Source: Mesostigma viride (taxonomy: Eukaryota > Streptophyta > Mesostigmatophyceae > Mesostigmatales > Mesostigmataceae). From it: a stretch of 64,000 nt of DNA. Location of the stretch: the NCBI GenBank assembly GCA_009746045.1, contig RPFO01000078.1, forward strand, positions 2,198,527-2,262,526. Direction: 5' to 3'. The notes beneath the pieces are model-generated. The model ran no database searches, was not told where the DNA came from, and was given only the letters and a program-made list of their open reading frames with translations. The translations under genes and the position numbers were made by a program. Positions 1 to 17,200 of this stretch are shown one piece after another (position 1 is the first letter of the stretch; each line of letters starts with the position of its first letter).

Positions 1-1
1 A

Positions 2-142
2 CTGCGACCAGCTCAGCCTGGCCGGCACCTCCTGATGTGGGACAGGCCCCCTAATGTTAGACGCCGCAAGGCCCACACCTTCAAAGAACAGCTAGTAGAG
101 GACATGGGAGACGTTGTAGTTAGAATGAGCACTGTTAGATAG
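2..142 (+). pseudogene. LINE ORF2 C-terminal fragment
   Basis: An open frame enters from the window edge and ends at a TAG at 140-142. It reads QPGRHLLMWDRPPN and then KEQLVEDMGD. The QPGRH-xLxW segment matches the tail of the LINE reverse-transcriptase ORF on the minus strand at 404-1295 (QPGRHILTW) and at 51647-51934 (QPGQYALTW). This is therefore the extreme C-terminus of a LINE ORF2, followed directly by its 3' UTR. The rest of the element lies outside the window. The family assignment is inferred from these internal comparisons. Confidence 0.6.
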
Positions 143-266
143 ATGTAGTATGTAGCCAATGTAGATAGATTAGACCGGTAGGAATGTTTGCACCCATCCA
201 TCCATCCATCGGGGTTAATGCTCCGTGACTCCGCAACGGGAGCACGAGTCTAATTAATTAATTAAT
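143..266 (+). mobile_element. LINE 3' UTR with terminal hairpin and TTAA tail
   Basis: This segment follows the ORF2 end. It holds TTAGATAGATGTAGTA-type repeats, GACCGGTAGGA, the CCATCCATCCATCGGGG block, and a terminal hairpin CTCCGCAACGGGAG followed by an (AATT)n tail. The same 3' end occurs inverted at 4191-4360, and a shorter version lies at 4736-4863. Shared ends with short-repeat tails are typical of LINEs that prime reverse transcription at a 3' structure. Confidence 0.6.
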
Positions 267-270
267 GGGG

Positions 271-335
271 GACCATTAAAAATTAAATTAAATTATAACA
301 TGCCTCCGTGGGGAGGTCATGTAGCACATATTTCA
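271..335 (-). mobile_element. LINE 3' end with hairpin, tail on left
   Basis: Read on the minus strand this is TATGTGCTACATGAC, then the hairpin CTCCCCACGGAG, then GCATGTTATAATTT and an ATTTA-type tail. It is the 3' end of the truncated LINE whose coding part lies at 404-1295. The same hairpin end recurs at about 1915, 2470, 5776, 8309, 27172, 32515 (inverted) and 55455. Confidence 0.6.
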
Positions 336-403
336 TGATGGATGGGTTGGAGGAAGCCGCGTGATCGAACTGTCCTAACTCTATCTAGAAAATCCTACCT
401 ACA

Positions 404-1295
404 CTACTCATCAAAACGCCTCCTCCGCTTGGGGGGAGGTGGCTTGCCCACAGGGTCGGGCGTGTGCGCCTTGACAATCTTCTTCCACCGCGTCTTGTCC
501 TGCATGGCAGTCCAAAGACGGGAGAGAGAGTGAATGCGGTGCTCAAACTGGGCTGGGACCACTAGGTCGTCCAGCAACATCTGAACGTAGTTGGTGACAG
601 GTTTCCCGGCCTACCCTTTTGGGAATGTCCTTGGGGCCAGGCCAGGTCAGAATGTGCCGCCCTGGCTGTCCAAGCCGCTGGGGGCCGGCCAGACCAAGGG
701 TGGTGTCGACCTGCATGGCTGGTGCGAGCAAGGTGTCCTACAAATGCTATCCTACGCTGCCTAATCTCGTCCGAAACACGAGGCATACCATGATACAAAG
801 ACTCTGATGACGGACGCTCGGAAAAAACTACATTAAGGACCTGCCGGAGCATCCTGTAAACTGTGCCGTCGAGCCGAGCTGCCAGTTTGGGTGGGAGGGT
901 CCACGCCTCGGCGCCATACGTGAGCACCGTGAGGACGAGGACCTTGAAGAGCATGCGCTTGCGGTGCCCGTCCAGGCCCTTCGAGCGCCAGTAGGGTGTG
1001 AGCCAACGGAGCTTGGCCCAGGCAAGGCCGATGCGGGTGTCCACATCGTCGGCGGTGTCAGGAAGCCAGCTCCCCAACAGCTTGAAGCGGTCGCGGAACG
1101 GGACCTCCGTCCCGTCGAGCAGGCGCGGCAGCGGTGGTTTACTGGATGCCCCTATCACCATCGCCTCAGTTTTGACACTAATCTCCAGCCCCACCGCCCG
1201 CGCCTCCAGGCCCAGGCAGTCCAGCCAGGTCTGAATGTGCTCGGGGCTCTCGATGAGGGTGGTATCATCCACATAAATCAGGTCGGCAAGGCGGT
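404..1295 (-). pseudogene. LINE ORF2 (reverse transcriptase C-terminal part), 5'-truncated
   Basis: The minus-strand frame contains LADLIYVDDTTLIE, the reverse-transcriptase motif C (YVDD near 1265-1276). It continues through the post-catalytic region with GLEISVKTEAMV, FKLLGSWLP, LTYGAEAW and IAFVGHLART to QPGRHILTW. Near 600 the frame breaks. The C-terminus continues in another frame (VTNYVQMLLDDL, WTAMQDKTRWKKIVKAH) to a TAG at 404. The palm domain before motif C, the endonuclease and ORF1 are missing, so this is a 5'-truncated, frameshifted LINE. RNA-templated insertion is the family's role; this copy cannot encode it. Upstream of about 1295 the frame runs into unrelated repeat DNA. Confidence 0.85.
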
Positions 1296-1371
1296 GGGAC
1301 CATGGAGGTATATAGATATAAGGTCGGCAATGGGGGACCATGGATGATGCTTTCAGTACCACGCCGCTCAG

Positions 1372-1425
1372 TACCACGCCGCAAAGGTGAAAACCATTTG
1401 CGTTCAGTGCCGGTCCGCGGAAAAC
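1372..1425. repeat. 54-bp repeat block shared with the 56 kb foldback element
   Basis: The stretch starting CACGCCGCAAAGGTGAA and running through CCATTTGCGTTCAGTGCCGG recurs almost unchanged at 56010-56060, inside one arm of a foldback element. A 2-copy block of this length with so few changes suggests a mobile or recently copied segment. Confidence 0.6.
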
Positions 1426-1449
1426 GCGGAAAAACGCGATCTGCAAATG

Positions 1450-1512
1450 AATCCGACCGGAATCGAACTGGGGACCTCTCGCACCAACTTTCGCTGCATG
1501 ACTATAGGACGG
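1450..1512 (-). repeat. tRNA-like 3' half (possible SINE or tRNA relic)
   Basis: On the minus strand the segment contains a T-arm-like sequence, CCCCAGTTCGATTCCGG, with a B-box-like core (AGTTCGATTCC). It is preceded by what could be an anticodon arm. No convincing acceptor stem or A box was found. It is best read as a decayed tRNA-derived repeat. Chance resemblance is possible. Confidence 0.3.
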
Positions 1513-1616
1513 ACGTCTCCGGATCCTAGAGGGCATCGCCAACTTACACCTACAGTCATCCGCAAAAGTTCTCAGTATTTAGCCACGCCCTGCCTACAAT
1601 GGGACCTCCCATGGAT

Positions 1617-1971
1617 GATGCATTAAGAATTTAGCCATGCTATGCCTATGCAGGGAGTTACTCTCTGCTGAGATGCCATGTGTACACCAGCTATAGCCTA
1701 GCCACATACGTACCTTCCACCCCATATGTCATGCAGGCCTTCTAGGCCCTCTCCTCAAGCCGCCCCCCTGGGTGCCTGTGCTTGTTAAGGAGGCATGAAC
1801 CATCATGGCGGTGCAGGTGCACCTTGTGCACCCAGAGCAGGTGATAGTTGTACATCCTCCACCTGCAGGTTGTCGCCCTGATTGTATTACAAACCCATAG
1901 ATGCCCCTTTCTCAGGGCTATGTGTTACATATGCTCCCAACGGAGCTATGATTTTAATTAATTAATTAATG
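1617..1971 (+). repeat. Interspersed repeat copy with hairpin 3' end and ATTA tail
   Basis: This is one of several copies of a roughly 350-400 bp repeat. Landmarks are ATGCAGGGAGTTACTCTCTG, GTGCAGGTGCACCTTGTGCA, ACCTGCAGGTTG, TCAGGGCTATGTGTTACATA, then CTCCCAACGGAG and an (ATTA)n tail. Other copies lie at 2190-2586, 5680-5822 (partial), 32498-32830 (inverted) and 55120-55531. No ORF is visible in it. It may be a LINE 3' UTR or a SINE that borrows the LINE 3' end. Confidence 0.65.
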
Positions 1972-2145
1972 GGGGGCCTAGGCCTCTCCGTGATTTGGAA
2001 GAAGATGATGGACAAGGCCAAGTGGGCCCAGGTCATAGAGGACAACGAGCCGGGTCGAGCCCCCCCTTGTGGGGAAGCGCCCGCGTGTGCAAACCCACGG
2101 GAGGCACGCCAGACAGCTCCCCTAGGGCAGCGTGATGCTGTTTAG
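1966..2145 (+). pseudogene. LINE ORF2 C-terminal fragment
   Basis: The plus-strand frame reads GLGLSVIWKKMMDKAKWAQ and then VIEDNEP, ending at TAG. The same segment, without internal change of meaning, is present inverted at 4355-4530. The WKKxxDKAK core parallels WTAMQDKTRWKK at the C-terminus of the LINE at 404-1295, so this is a related ORF2 tail. Confidence 0.6.
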
Positions 2146-2189
2146 ATAGACGTGGTAGTAATGCTGTTAGATAGAGGTTGTAGATGATG

Positions 2190-2586
2190 CCCAGCTTTAT
2201 ATAGTCATGTTTTGCCCATGCAGGGAGTTACTCTATGCTGATCGAAGCCGTGCCCTAGAGCTAGCCTTTGTATAATAGCCGGCATGCTGATGGATCCTCC
2301 CCCCTCTATCTATGCCAGCGCCTTTCGGTAGGTGCTAGGATAGCCGGTCATAGTGCAGGTGCACTTTGTGCACTTAGAGCAGGCCGGTGTAGTTTACACC
2401 CTAGGTACCCTTGCAGGAAGTAGCCCAGAGTGTATTAAAAGCCATATGCCCGGCCCTTCGATCATGGGGATCATATGTGCTACATATACTCCCAACAGAG
2501 TTATGTTCCAATTCAATTCAATTCAATTCAATTCAATTCAATTCAATTCAATTCAATTCAATTCAATTCAATTCAATTCAATTCAA
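2190..2586 (+). repeat. Interspersed repeat copy with ATTCA tail
   Basis: A second copy of the repeat described at 1617. It ends in CATATACTCCCAACAGAG and TTATGTTCC, followed by an (ATTCA)n tail of about 16 units at 2506-2586. The tail sequence differs from copy to copy (ATTA, ATTCA, ATTTC), while the hairpin immediately before it is kept. Confidence 0.7.
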
Positions 2587-2689
2587 TAGGCGTACATGTA
2601 CAAGGCCATGTTGGCTAGGCCTTACTAGTATACACTACAACTAGAGTCAGTGTACTGCAGTCCCCTAAGCTGGGGTGGCTGGAGGTGCT

Positions 2690-4179
2690 GGGGCAGCGCG
2701 GGGGTCGCTTGCCAGGGCTTTACTTGTCGGGCCGACGTAGATGGCCGCCCCCTTCCAGTACGTATACCGGCTTCCCCGCCTCGGTCTGCCGGAGCTGGAG
2801 GTAGGTTGGCCTTCTAAGCTCCCGTCGCCGTGGTTGCTGCGCCAGGGTCAAGTTGTCGTCCAAGGTGTAGTGAGTCCTCTCGAGCCGCTTGCGGCGTCTG
2901 AGGAACGAACTCTTGTCCGCCGGGTTCTCAAAGAAGATGAGCAGCAGCGGAGGCGCCCCCGCCTTAGTACCCCCGACCCCGCGAGCGGGGAAGGCGGAGG
3001 GCCTCCAGCTTCATCTCACCAATGAGGCCCACCATGTGGCCAAGGATTTCTTTCTCAAACGCCTGTGCAAGATTCACGGAGTTCTCACCTTCCACCAGGT
3101 CGAAGTTCTTGACGACGACGTTAAGGCTGCGCTTGTCGAGCTCGGCCTCCTCGCGGAGGTCGAGCGTCTGCTTGAGCTGTGCTGCCGGCGACGGCGGAGG
3201 TGCATGGTTGATGGTGGAGGTGGTGTGTTGCTTTAGCATGTCCGCCCAGGTCTGGGTGGGAGGAGCGTCGTCGGCCGGGCCTGGCATGCAGCAAGTGCTG
3301 GCCGGGCGGCAATGTCCTTCGCCGCCTGGGAGGTGAGGCCAGCTGCGGTGTCAGTTTTGCAGGCAATCGATGGCGTCATGACGATGGCGTTGTCCTGGAG
3401 GCGCTAGCTTACAAATCGATGTCACGGAGCTGGGCGGTGATGGCCGGTGTCGGTGGAGGCGGTGGGGTGGGGTGGGGGGGAGGCGAGGAGGGTGGAGCTA
3501 GGTGCATGGCGGTGGAGATGGCGGGGATCGAGCTCGGCAGCCAGCGTGCGGCCCACCGAGCTGCCACATCTGCAGCGAGGGGAGTCACGTGCTGTGCGGA
3601 GGAGTCTTGCAGGTGGAGGATGAAGCTGGATTCGGTCAAGGTGGAGGGCCGTAGGGGTTCCGGAGGTCATCGGCAGAGCGCTTAAGAATGGTAAAGAGAG
3701 TGGCGAGCTGAAGGCGAGGGCGAGACCAGCCGGGCAGGTGTTCAGGTGCGCGGTGGGAGTACCGGCCGTCAACTCCGATGCGGAAAAACTGTGTATGGTC
3801 GCGGATCGAGGCGCAGGCACAGGGCATTGAAGGAGCAAGGCGTGTGACCCATCAAACACGAGCTCCAGTATCTTAATGGAGGGCATGTCGAAAAAGGCGG
3901 GCCTGACGACGTCGATGGTGCATGAAAATAACCTGTTGACGTCAAAGTCGCGCTCAGACCAGGCCTGCAGGTTCACCTGGGCGACTGCGCTTGGGCTCAG
4001 GCGATGCAGAGGGCAAGGCGAGCCCCGGAGGAACCTGGGCGACCACCAGTGCGCGACTAGTATCACTGCTGCCTTCCGGACCTGAGGGCGAAGCTGCAGC
4101 CGGAGCTGCAGACGTATTTTCAGGGCTTAGCGCAGCCGCTAGGCTGCGTCGCGTAGAGGAGCAATTGCTTGCATCATAT
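2690..4179 (-). pseudogene. LINE ORF1 protein, decayed copy
   Basis: The minus strand carries an ORF1-like protein in several frames. The clearest part, about 3230-2964, reads ELDKRSLNVVVKNFD then LVEGENSVNLAQAFEKEI, which resembles the RRM-like core of L1-type ORF1 proteins. Upstream pieces include TAQLRDIDL and AQHVTPLAAD. The same protein is encoded on the plus strand at about 53200-54730. ORF1p is the RNA-binding chaperone of LINE ribonucleoproteins. Stops and frame changes show that this copy is dead. Confidence 0.6.
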
Positions 4180-4190
4180 ATTGCGTAATA

Positions 4191-4534
4191 ATTAATTAAT
4201 TAATTAATTAGACTCGTGCTCCCGTTGGGGAGCCGGTCACGGAGCATTAACCCCGATGGATGGGTGGATGGGTGCAAACAGTCCTACCGGTCTAATCGAT
4301 CTATCTACATCAGCTACATACTACATCTATCTAACAGCATTCTAACTACAACATCTATCTAAACAGCCGCTGCCCTAGGGGAGCTGTCTGGCGTGCCTCC
4401 CACGGGATTGCACACGCGGGCGCTTCCCCACTGGGGGGGGCTCGTTGTCCTCTATGACCTGGGCCAACTTGGCCTTGTCCATCATCTTCTTCCAAATCAC
4501 GGAGAGGCCTAGGCCCCCCATGTCCTACTAGCTT
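4191..4534 (-). mobile_element. 5'-truncated LINE insertion flanked by 11-bp target duplication
   Basis: A 344-bp minus-strand LINE 3' end (ORF2 tail, 3' UTR, hairpin and (ATTA)n tail) lies between direct repeats ATTGCGTAATA at 4180-4190 and 4535-4545. It interrupts an older LINE whose 5' leader continues at 4546-4720. Removing it joins sequence that is collinear with the second copy at 52640-52850. This is a textbook target-primed insertion with a target-site duplication. Confidence 0.8.
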
Positions 4535-4545
4535 ATTGCGTAATA

Positions 4546-4725
4546 GCAATTCGGCAAAATATGTCAGCGTGTGCGTCTTAGAAAGACGAAGCGATTATGA
4601 TATTCACAGCCGAATTTGGTGCCCAAACGTGAAAGTTATATGAGCTCCGCCGTCAGTTGTGGCTACCTCGTGGCTCGTGGCTTACCGTTGCGGGAACCTC
4701 TGCTGCGAACAAGTGCATGCACATA
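4546..4725 (-). mobile_element. LINE 5' leader, homologous to 52640-52810
   Basis: Read on the minus strand, this stretch (GCCACGAGGTAGCC, CGGCGGAGCTCAT, ACTTTCACGTTTGGGCACCA, ATCGCTTCGTCTTTCTAAG) matches plus-strand 52640-52810. In both places it precedes the ORF1 region, so it is most likely the 5' UTR or promoter region of that LINE. Confidence 0.6.
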
Positions 4726-4735
4726 CAGGGACTCC

Positions 4736-4863
4736 GGTACTCCGTGACTCCGGTACAAGCACTCCGGTGCTCCGTGACTCCCCAACGGGAGCATGCATGT
4801 GTTTAATTAATTAATTAATTAATTAATTAATTAATTAATTAATTAATTAATTAATTAATTAAT
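4736..4863 (+). mobile_element. LINE 3'-end remnant with long TTAA tail
   Basis: ACTCCGGTGCTCCGTGACTC is followed by the hairpin CTCCCCAACGGGAG and then about 15 TTAA units (4802-4862). It matches the 3' end at 200-266. Only the end is recognisable. Confidence 0.6.
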
Positions 4864-5415
4864 ATCTAGCGGCTCCATGCAGCCGTCTTAACGTCTTTCC
4901 TCTCAGACGACTATGACCCTTGTCCTTACACGACACGTTGGAATGCCACATGTGCGTCGATGCAGAAATAGTTTTCTCAGTGAATTCTCTGACTCATGCA
5001 ATATCTAGCAGCATTTCCAAACTACCGGAGCCGGACTCTGGTAAAAAGTTTTTTTGCAGTGAAAAGTTGTTTTTTTTCCCGGTAATGAAAAAGTTTTTTT
5101 TCGCAGTTGGGTTTTACAATTTGGGATGCCTACGGAGCAGGAGAACCATCTAGCTGCGGATCGATCTATCAAGGAGACAACCAGCGCAGGCCAGAAATCT
5201 GGAGAATCACTTGGTTGTGTGATACATTTAGTATCGGCTTTGCCCCCTTCTTTGATGGATCCAGCCGTGGTCAACCCGTTTCACGTTTCGACGACCCGGC
5301 CATGTCAAGTAGTTCTTGACTTTCAAAGTGCTGCTGCGGGAATGACTCTGCAACCGTGGCTCAGCGATGGCTTTCTCACTGCCCTCTAAATCATATTCGG
5401 TGTTGCTTGGTCACA
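4864..5415. other. Intergenic DNA beyond the importin-alpha stop codon
   Basis: No gene is seen. The stretch holds T-runs at 5047-5103 and one copy of a short repeat at 5167-5205 (GACAACCAGCGCAGGCCAGA then AATCTGGAGAAT). Related copies of that repeat lie at 17732-17770 (inverted), 26790-26830 and 32507-32540. Confidence 0.6.
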
Positions 5416-13144
<7,729 letters not shown>

Positions 13145-14167
13145 TGTATGTCGCCCTTTGGCTTCGGTTCTCAGAGACGAGCTGCACTAAATTCAGTGGC
13201 AACCGGCGGTAATCGGCACTATCGGCACGCAGAAAAGCCTCAAATTGAAGTTCCTAATTATCAGTAGTAACCACAATATGTTCTAAGCATTAATCCCAGT
13301 TCTTAAACAGCGCATGTGCAAAAAAAGAAGTCTATTCTTTTCAAAGGCAGCAACTGACGAGTAACTGGTCGGCCAAAGGTATTTTGTGCGAGGCAATGGC
13401 GAGGACAAAGGATCGACCAGGGGGGCAGGGGGGTGACAATTAATTAATGCGCGTCCAATGCTGTGAGAGAATCAAAATAGGGAAGTTGCAGGGTTATGAG
13501 GACACCAAATGGCAACGTTTGTAAGGCCACAATCGTTTCAAACAGCCTTCTAATTTGCATGACAGATAAGTGTCTACCGGAATTTCCATGGCGTATTGCT
13601 CTTTAGTCTTTACAGTATTTCGACCAGGCGTCCATAGCTGCTAGCAGACTACGCAGAAAATTTTGGCGGCAAACCCTGGGCAAACAGGCGGCAAATGAAA
13701 GGAGCAACCTCGTCCTGCTGGGTGTTGTTGTTGTTGCCCACGCCTGCTGGGTGGAGAGCGTGTGGTACTAGAGTTAGTTGGTTAGTTGGTTAGTTAGTTT
13801 AATCCCACGCCGCACTAGAACACTACTGTACAACAACAACAACTGTATAGTAGGGCGCGTGTGGTACTAGAGTACAGTAGGGTAGGGTTTGATGTTGCGT
13901 ACTGTACAGTACAGTACGATTCCGGCCGTGACGCGATTTACCCAGGGACATCTGCTAGGGCTGCGAGGAGGCCAGAGCAAAAAAGGGCCGGGATTTGCCG
14001 CGAGCAAAAGGGACAGGCGCGCGTTCAGTAGCACTGCGCGTCATCGCCCAACTTGCCACTGGTTATGGTGCATAGGCGAGAGGAATGCTGCAAAGTCTCT
14101 AGCTATTGACTAGGGATTTATCGTCCTAAAAAATATTGCTGGGGCCTAGGAAGACTTCGTCGCTAGA
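13145..14167. promoter_or_regulatory. Divergent promoter region between importin-alpha and the WD40 gene
   Basis: 1,023 bp separate the two start codons, so the genes probably share a bidirectional promoter. Visible features are a short AATTAATT block at 13439, GTGTTGTTGTTG at 13722 with its complement ACAACAACAACAAC at 13832, a direct repeat GCGTGTGGTACTAGAGT (13770 and 13857), and GTACTGTACAGTACAGTAC at 13898. No clear TATA box is visible. 5' UTRs must occupy part of the interval. Confidence 0.5.
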
Positions 14168-14292
14168 ATGGGGAAAGACGACGAAGATGCGTCGGAAAGC
14201 AAGAAATACCGGATGTGGAAGGGGATGCTGCTCCCTGTGTTATACGACTGGTATTTGCATCACAACCTGGTGTGGCCGTCACTTTCCTGCAG
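14168..14292 (+). CDS. WD40 gene exon 1
   Basis: The start is ATGGGGAAAGACGAC. It codes MGKDDEDASESKKYRMWKGM and the LPVLYDWYLHHNLVWPSLSC segment. The donor is CTGCAG|GTTAGT. Length is 41 codons plus 2 nt. Confidence 0.9.
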
Positions 14293-17200
14293 GTTAGTAA
14301 AATTGAGGTGTTTACGTCATTGAACATCTCAGTTGCGACAAGATGTGGGAACCGCGCTGTGGCAAGTTGACATGGCTATTCAATTCTTGGCCCCCCTGCC
14401 CTGTATATCTGGACAAGCATCCATCGACCCCGCTCTATTGCAGCGGATGGCAGTTCTTTTCTTGACTTCTCAACATCTATCTTTTCTCAGCTGTTCACGA
14501 CAGATGAGTCCAACCAAGCTGAGCGTTATGATTGTTCTGCTCACTGATAATGGGGCCGTCCAAGTGTCATGCAAACCGGGGGGGTTAATTGGTTGCCGGG
14601 TATTGTAGGGCTGTCAGAGAGGCTTGACAAATGGCATGACAGCTGCAGACATCTCTTTATTGCCGTTCTGTTCAGAAATCCACTTTAAACCTCTGTTTGG
14701 TCCTGCATGCCGACAGATGGGGTCCTCTCCTCGAGGAGTTTAGCCTGAAGCGCGCCTACCGGCTGTATCTAGCGGAACAGGTACGTACGCAAGGGGCCAC
14801 GCTCCTTTATCTGTATCTAGCGGAACAGGTAGGGATGCACGCGCCGCGCTTTTTTATCTGTATTTAGCGGAACAGGTACGCAGGGGCCGCGCTCCTTTTC
14901 TGTGTCTGTGTCTGTTTCAGGAACAGAACTTCATGGGATTATGGTTTCACCACCATGCGCGCATGGCCCTTGAGCGAGCGTCATACCCTAAACCATTGTC
15001 GTCATGCCTGTGGGTTGCCCCCCCCAACAAGTTGTTGCTGTTTTGTAGCTGCTGGCATCCCGTGTGTTGTGGCTGTTGGCATCCCTTGTGTCATAGCTGC
15101 TGGCATCCCAACCCTAGCTGTTGGCATCCCTTGTGTCGTAGCTGCTGGCATCCCAACCCTAGCTGTTGGTATCCCTCCCTGTGACCCACCAGCGACCACC
15201 AAGTATCTATTCCCGTCCAAGTTATAAGTGTACGCGGTCAAGCACACCTGTCCAACTATACACGCCCCACCGTTGGGGTGGTTGCGTTGCAACCTCCGCA
15301 TGCGCGTGCGCACCCACCGTGCGCTTTACAGCCATTGCACTTGTGCGGTCCGCGCATGCACCCATGTAAGCACACTGCAAACGGTGGGTGTGATATGCGC
15401 ACTGCCCACTTGTGTGATATGCGCACTGCTCTCAGTGCTTATGCTCGGTGGTTGCCAGTGGCAAAGCATAGTGGATCGCGCAGCCTATCGTCTTGCTTCT
15501 ACACCGGTGTCATGACCCCGTGGCTCACAGCGTTTGCACAGCGACCGCTGTTCAGGTCATGGCTCCGCCAGCCACTAGGTATAATGCCACGCACCATGCA
15601 CACGCAATTGTAGGTGTTGGTAGCAGGGTGGGAGGTCGGAGCGAAAATTTAGGAGCCGCCCTAGCAAGCGTGGGCCGCTTACCAGCACAGCGAATAGCAC
15701 CAGCTATATATATATCGATTGTAATGCAGCCACGATCCACCACGTTACGTTTCCGCACCACACAGCCAGCTCTGCATCTTTGCCCTATGTAACTACCAGC
15801 TCTGTTGCATTTCGTTGCTCCGCCACGCCACATCCTGTCATCTCTTCTCTCGCCGCCCCCCCCCCCCCCCTCCAGACGGATGGCTCGGTGCCCAACACCC
15901 TCGTGGTCGCGCGCGTGGCCGTCGTTAAGCCCCGCGTGGTCGCGGCGGAGCACATCAACGCGGTGGGTAGGCAGTCAGTGTAGTGGGTAGGGGTCAGTGT
16001 AGTGGGAGGGTGGTCACTGTAATGGATGGGTGGTCACTGTAGTGGGTCGCGACGGTAGAGTACATCAACGCGATGGGCGGGCACTTGGTGTGGTGGGTGG
16101 TTGGCCCTGGACATGGACATGTCATGGAGTGCATTGCCACCGTCATTCATCAGATTATGGTCGTGCTTCTGCGATGTGCCCAAGGAGAAGTGCGGATCAT
16201 CCCTGAACTGTGTGTAGATGGTGGGCAGCTCCCTGCATTAATATGGATGGTGGGGGGCAGGGAGGGAATCGCTGGCGTGCATGGGCAGTCAGGTGGAGGC
16301 AGGTGCATTTGTGTGCTCTGTCCCACAGTCGCTTGAATCAGGGTTCAGCTTTGGCCTGGTTTCACGGGAGCTGCGCATTTGCATGTCACATCAGGCACGC
16401 CCGTGTTGCTGGCAACAAATAGAGAACCAACCAAAATTTAATGTAATCTTAAGAAATAAAATATTCAAGCTTTCAATGTGGCAACTAAAGAAACTGATCG
16501 CTCTCAGCGCTTTGAGCTCGGTTGTGGAGCTATTTCCCCTTCCTGGTGCCCCCTTTATGACCCTATCCGCTTGTCTTCGTAATCCTATGTCTCTTCGCCA
16601 TCGTATTTCCCTTCTTGCAGTTCAAGGAGCGCGAGCGCTCGCCCTTTGTGAAGAAGTTGAAGACGATCTACCACCCTGGGGAGGTGAGCTGAGTCGCGCT
16701 GGTTCTGAGTACTGGTTCTGAGTACTGGTTCTGAGTACAACCACACAAAGGTCGGTGCACACCTGCGCCGTGGTCATCGTTAGCCCTCCTCTGGCTGTGG
16801 TAGATCCCATTTCAGTATGCGTGAGGCGAGGCCTGTGGATGTCCGTGCACACAGGTGTGCCCTTGGCGCTGTTCTCTCGCATGCATCCGCGTTCCGCGTC
16901 GCTGCAACAGCCACGCAAAGGGTACCGCCTCTCCAAGTGCCCACTCCAAGTGCCTACTCAAAGTGCCTACTCCAAGTGCCTACTCAAAGTGCCTACTCAA
17001 AGTGCCTACTCCAAGTGCCTACTCCAAGTGCCTACTCAAAGTGCCTACTCAAAGTGCCTACTCCAAGTGCCTACTCCAAGTGCCTACTCAAAGTGCCTAC
17101 TCAAAGTGCCTACTCCAAGTGCCTACTCCAAGTGCCTACTCAAAGTGCCTACTCAAAGTGCCTACTCAAAGTGCCTACTCAAAGTGCCTACTCAAAGTGC

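Noticed and set aside
1450-1512. Intact tRNA gene on the minus strand
   Set aside because: A T-arm-like part is visible but no A box or pairing acceptor stem could be built, so it is listed only as a tRNA-like relic.
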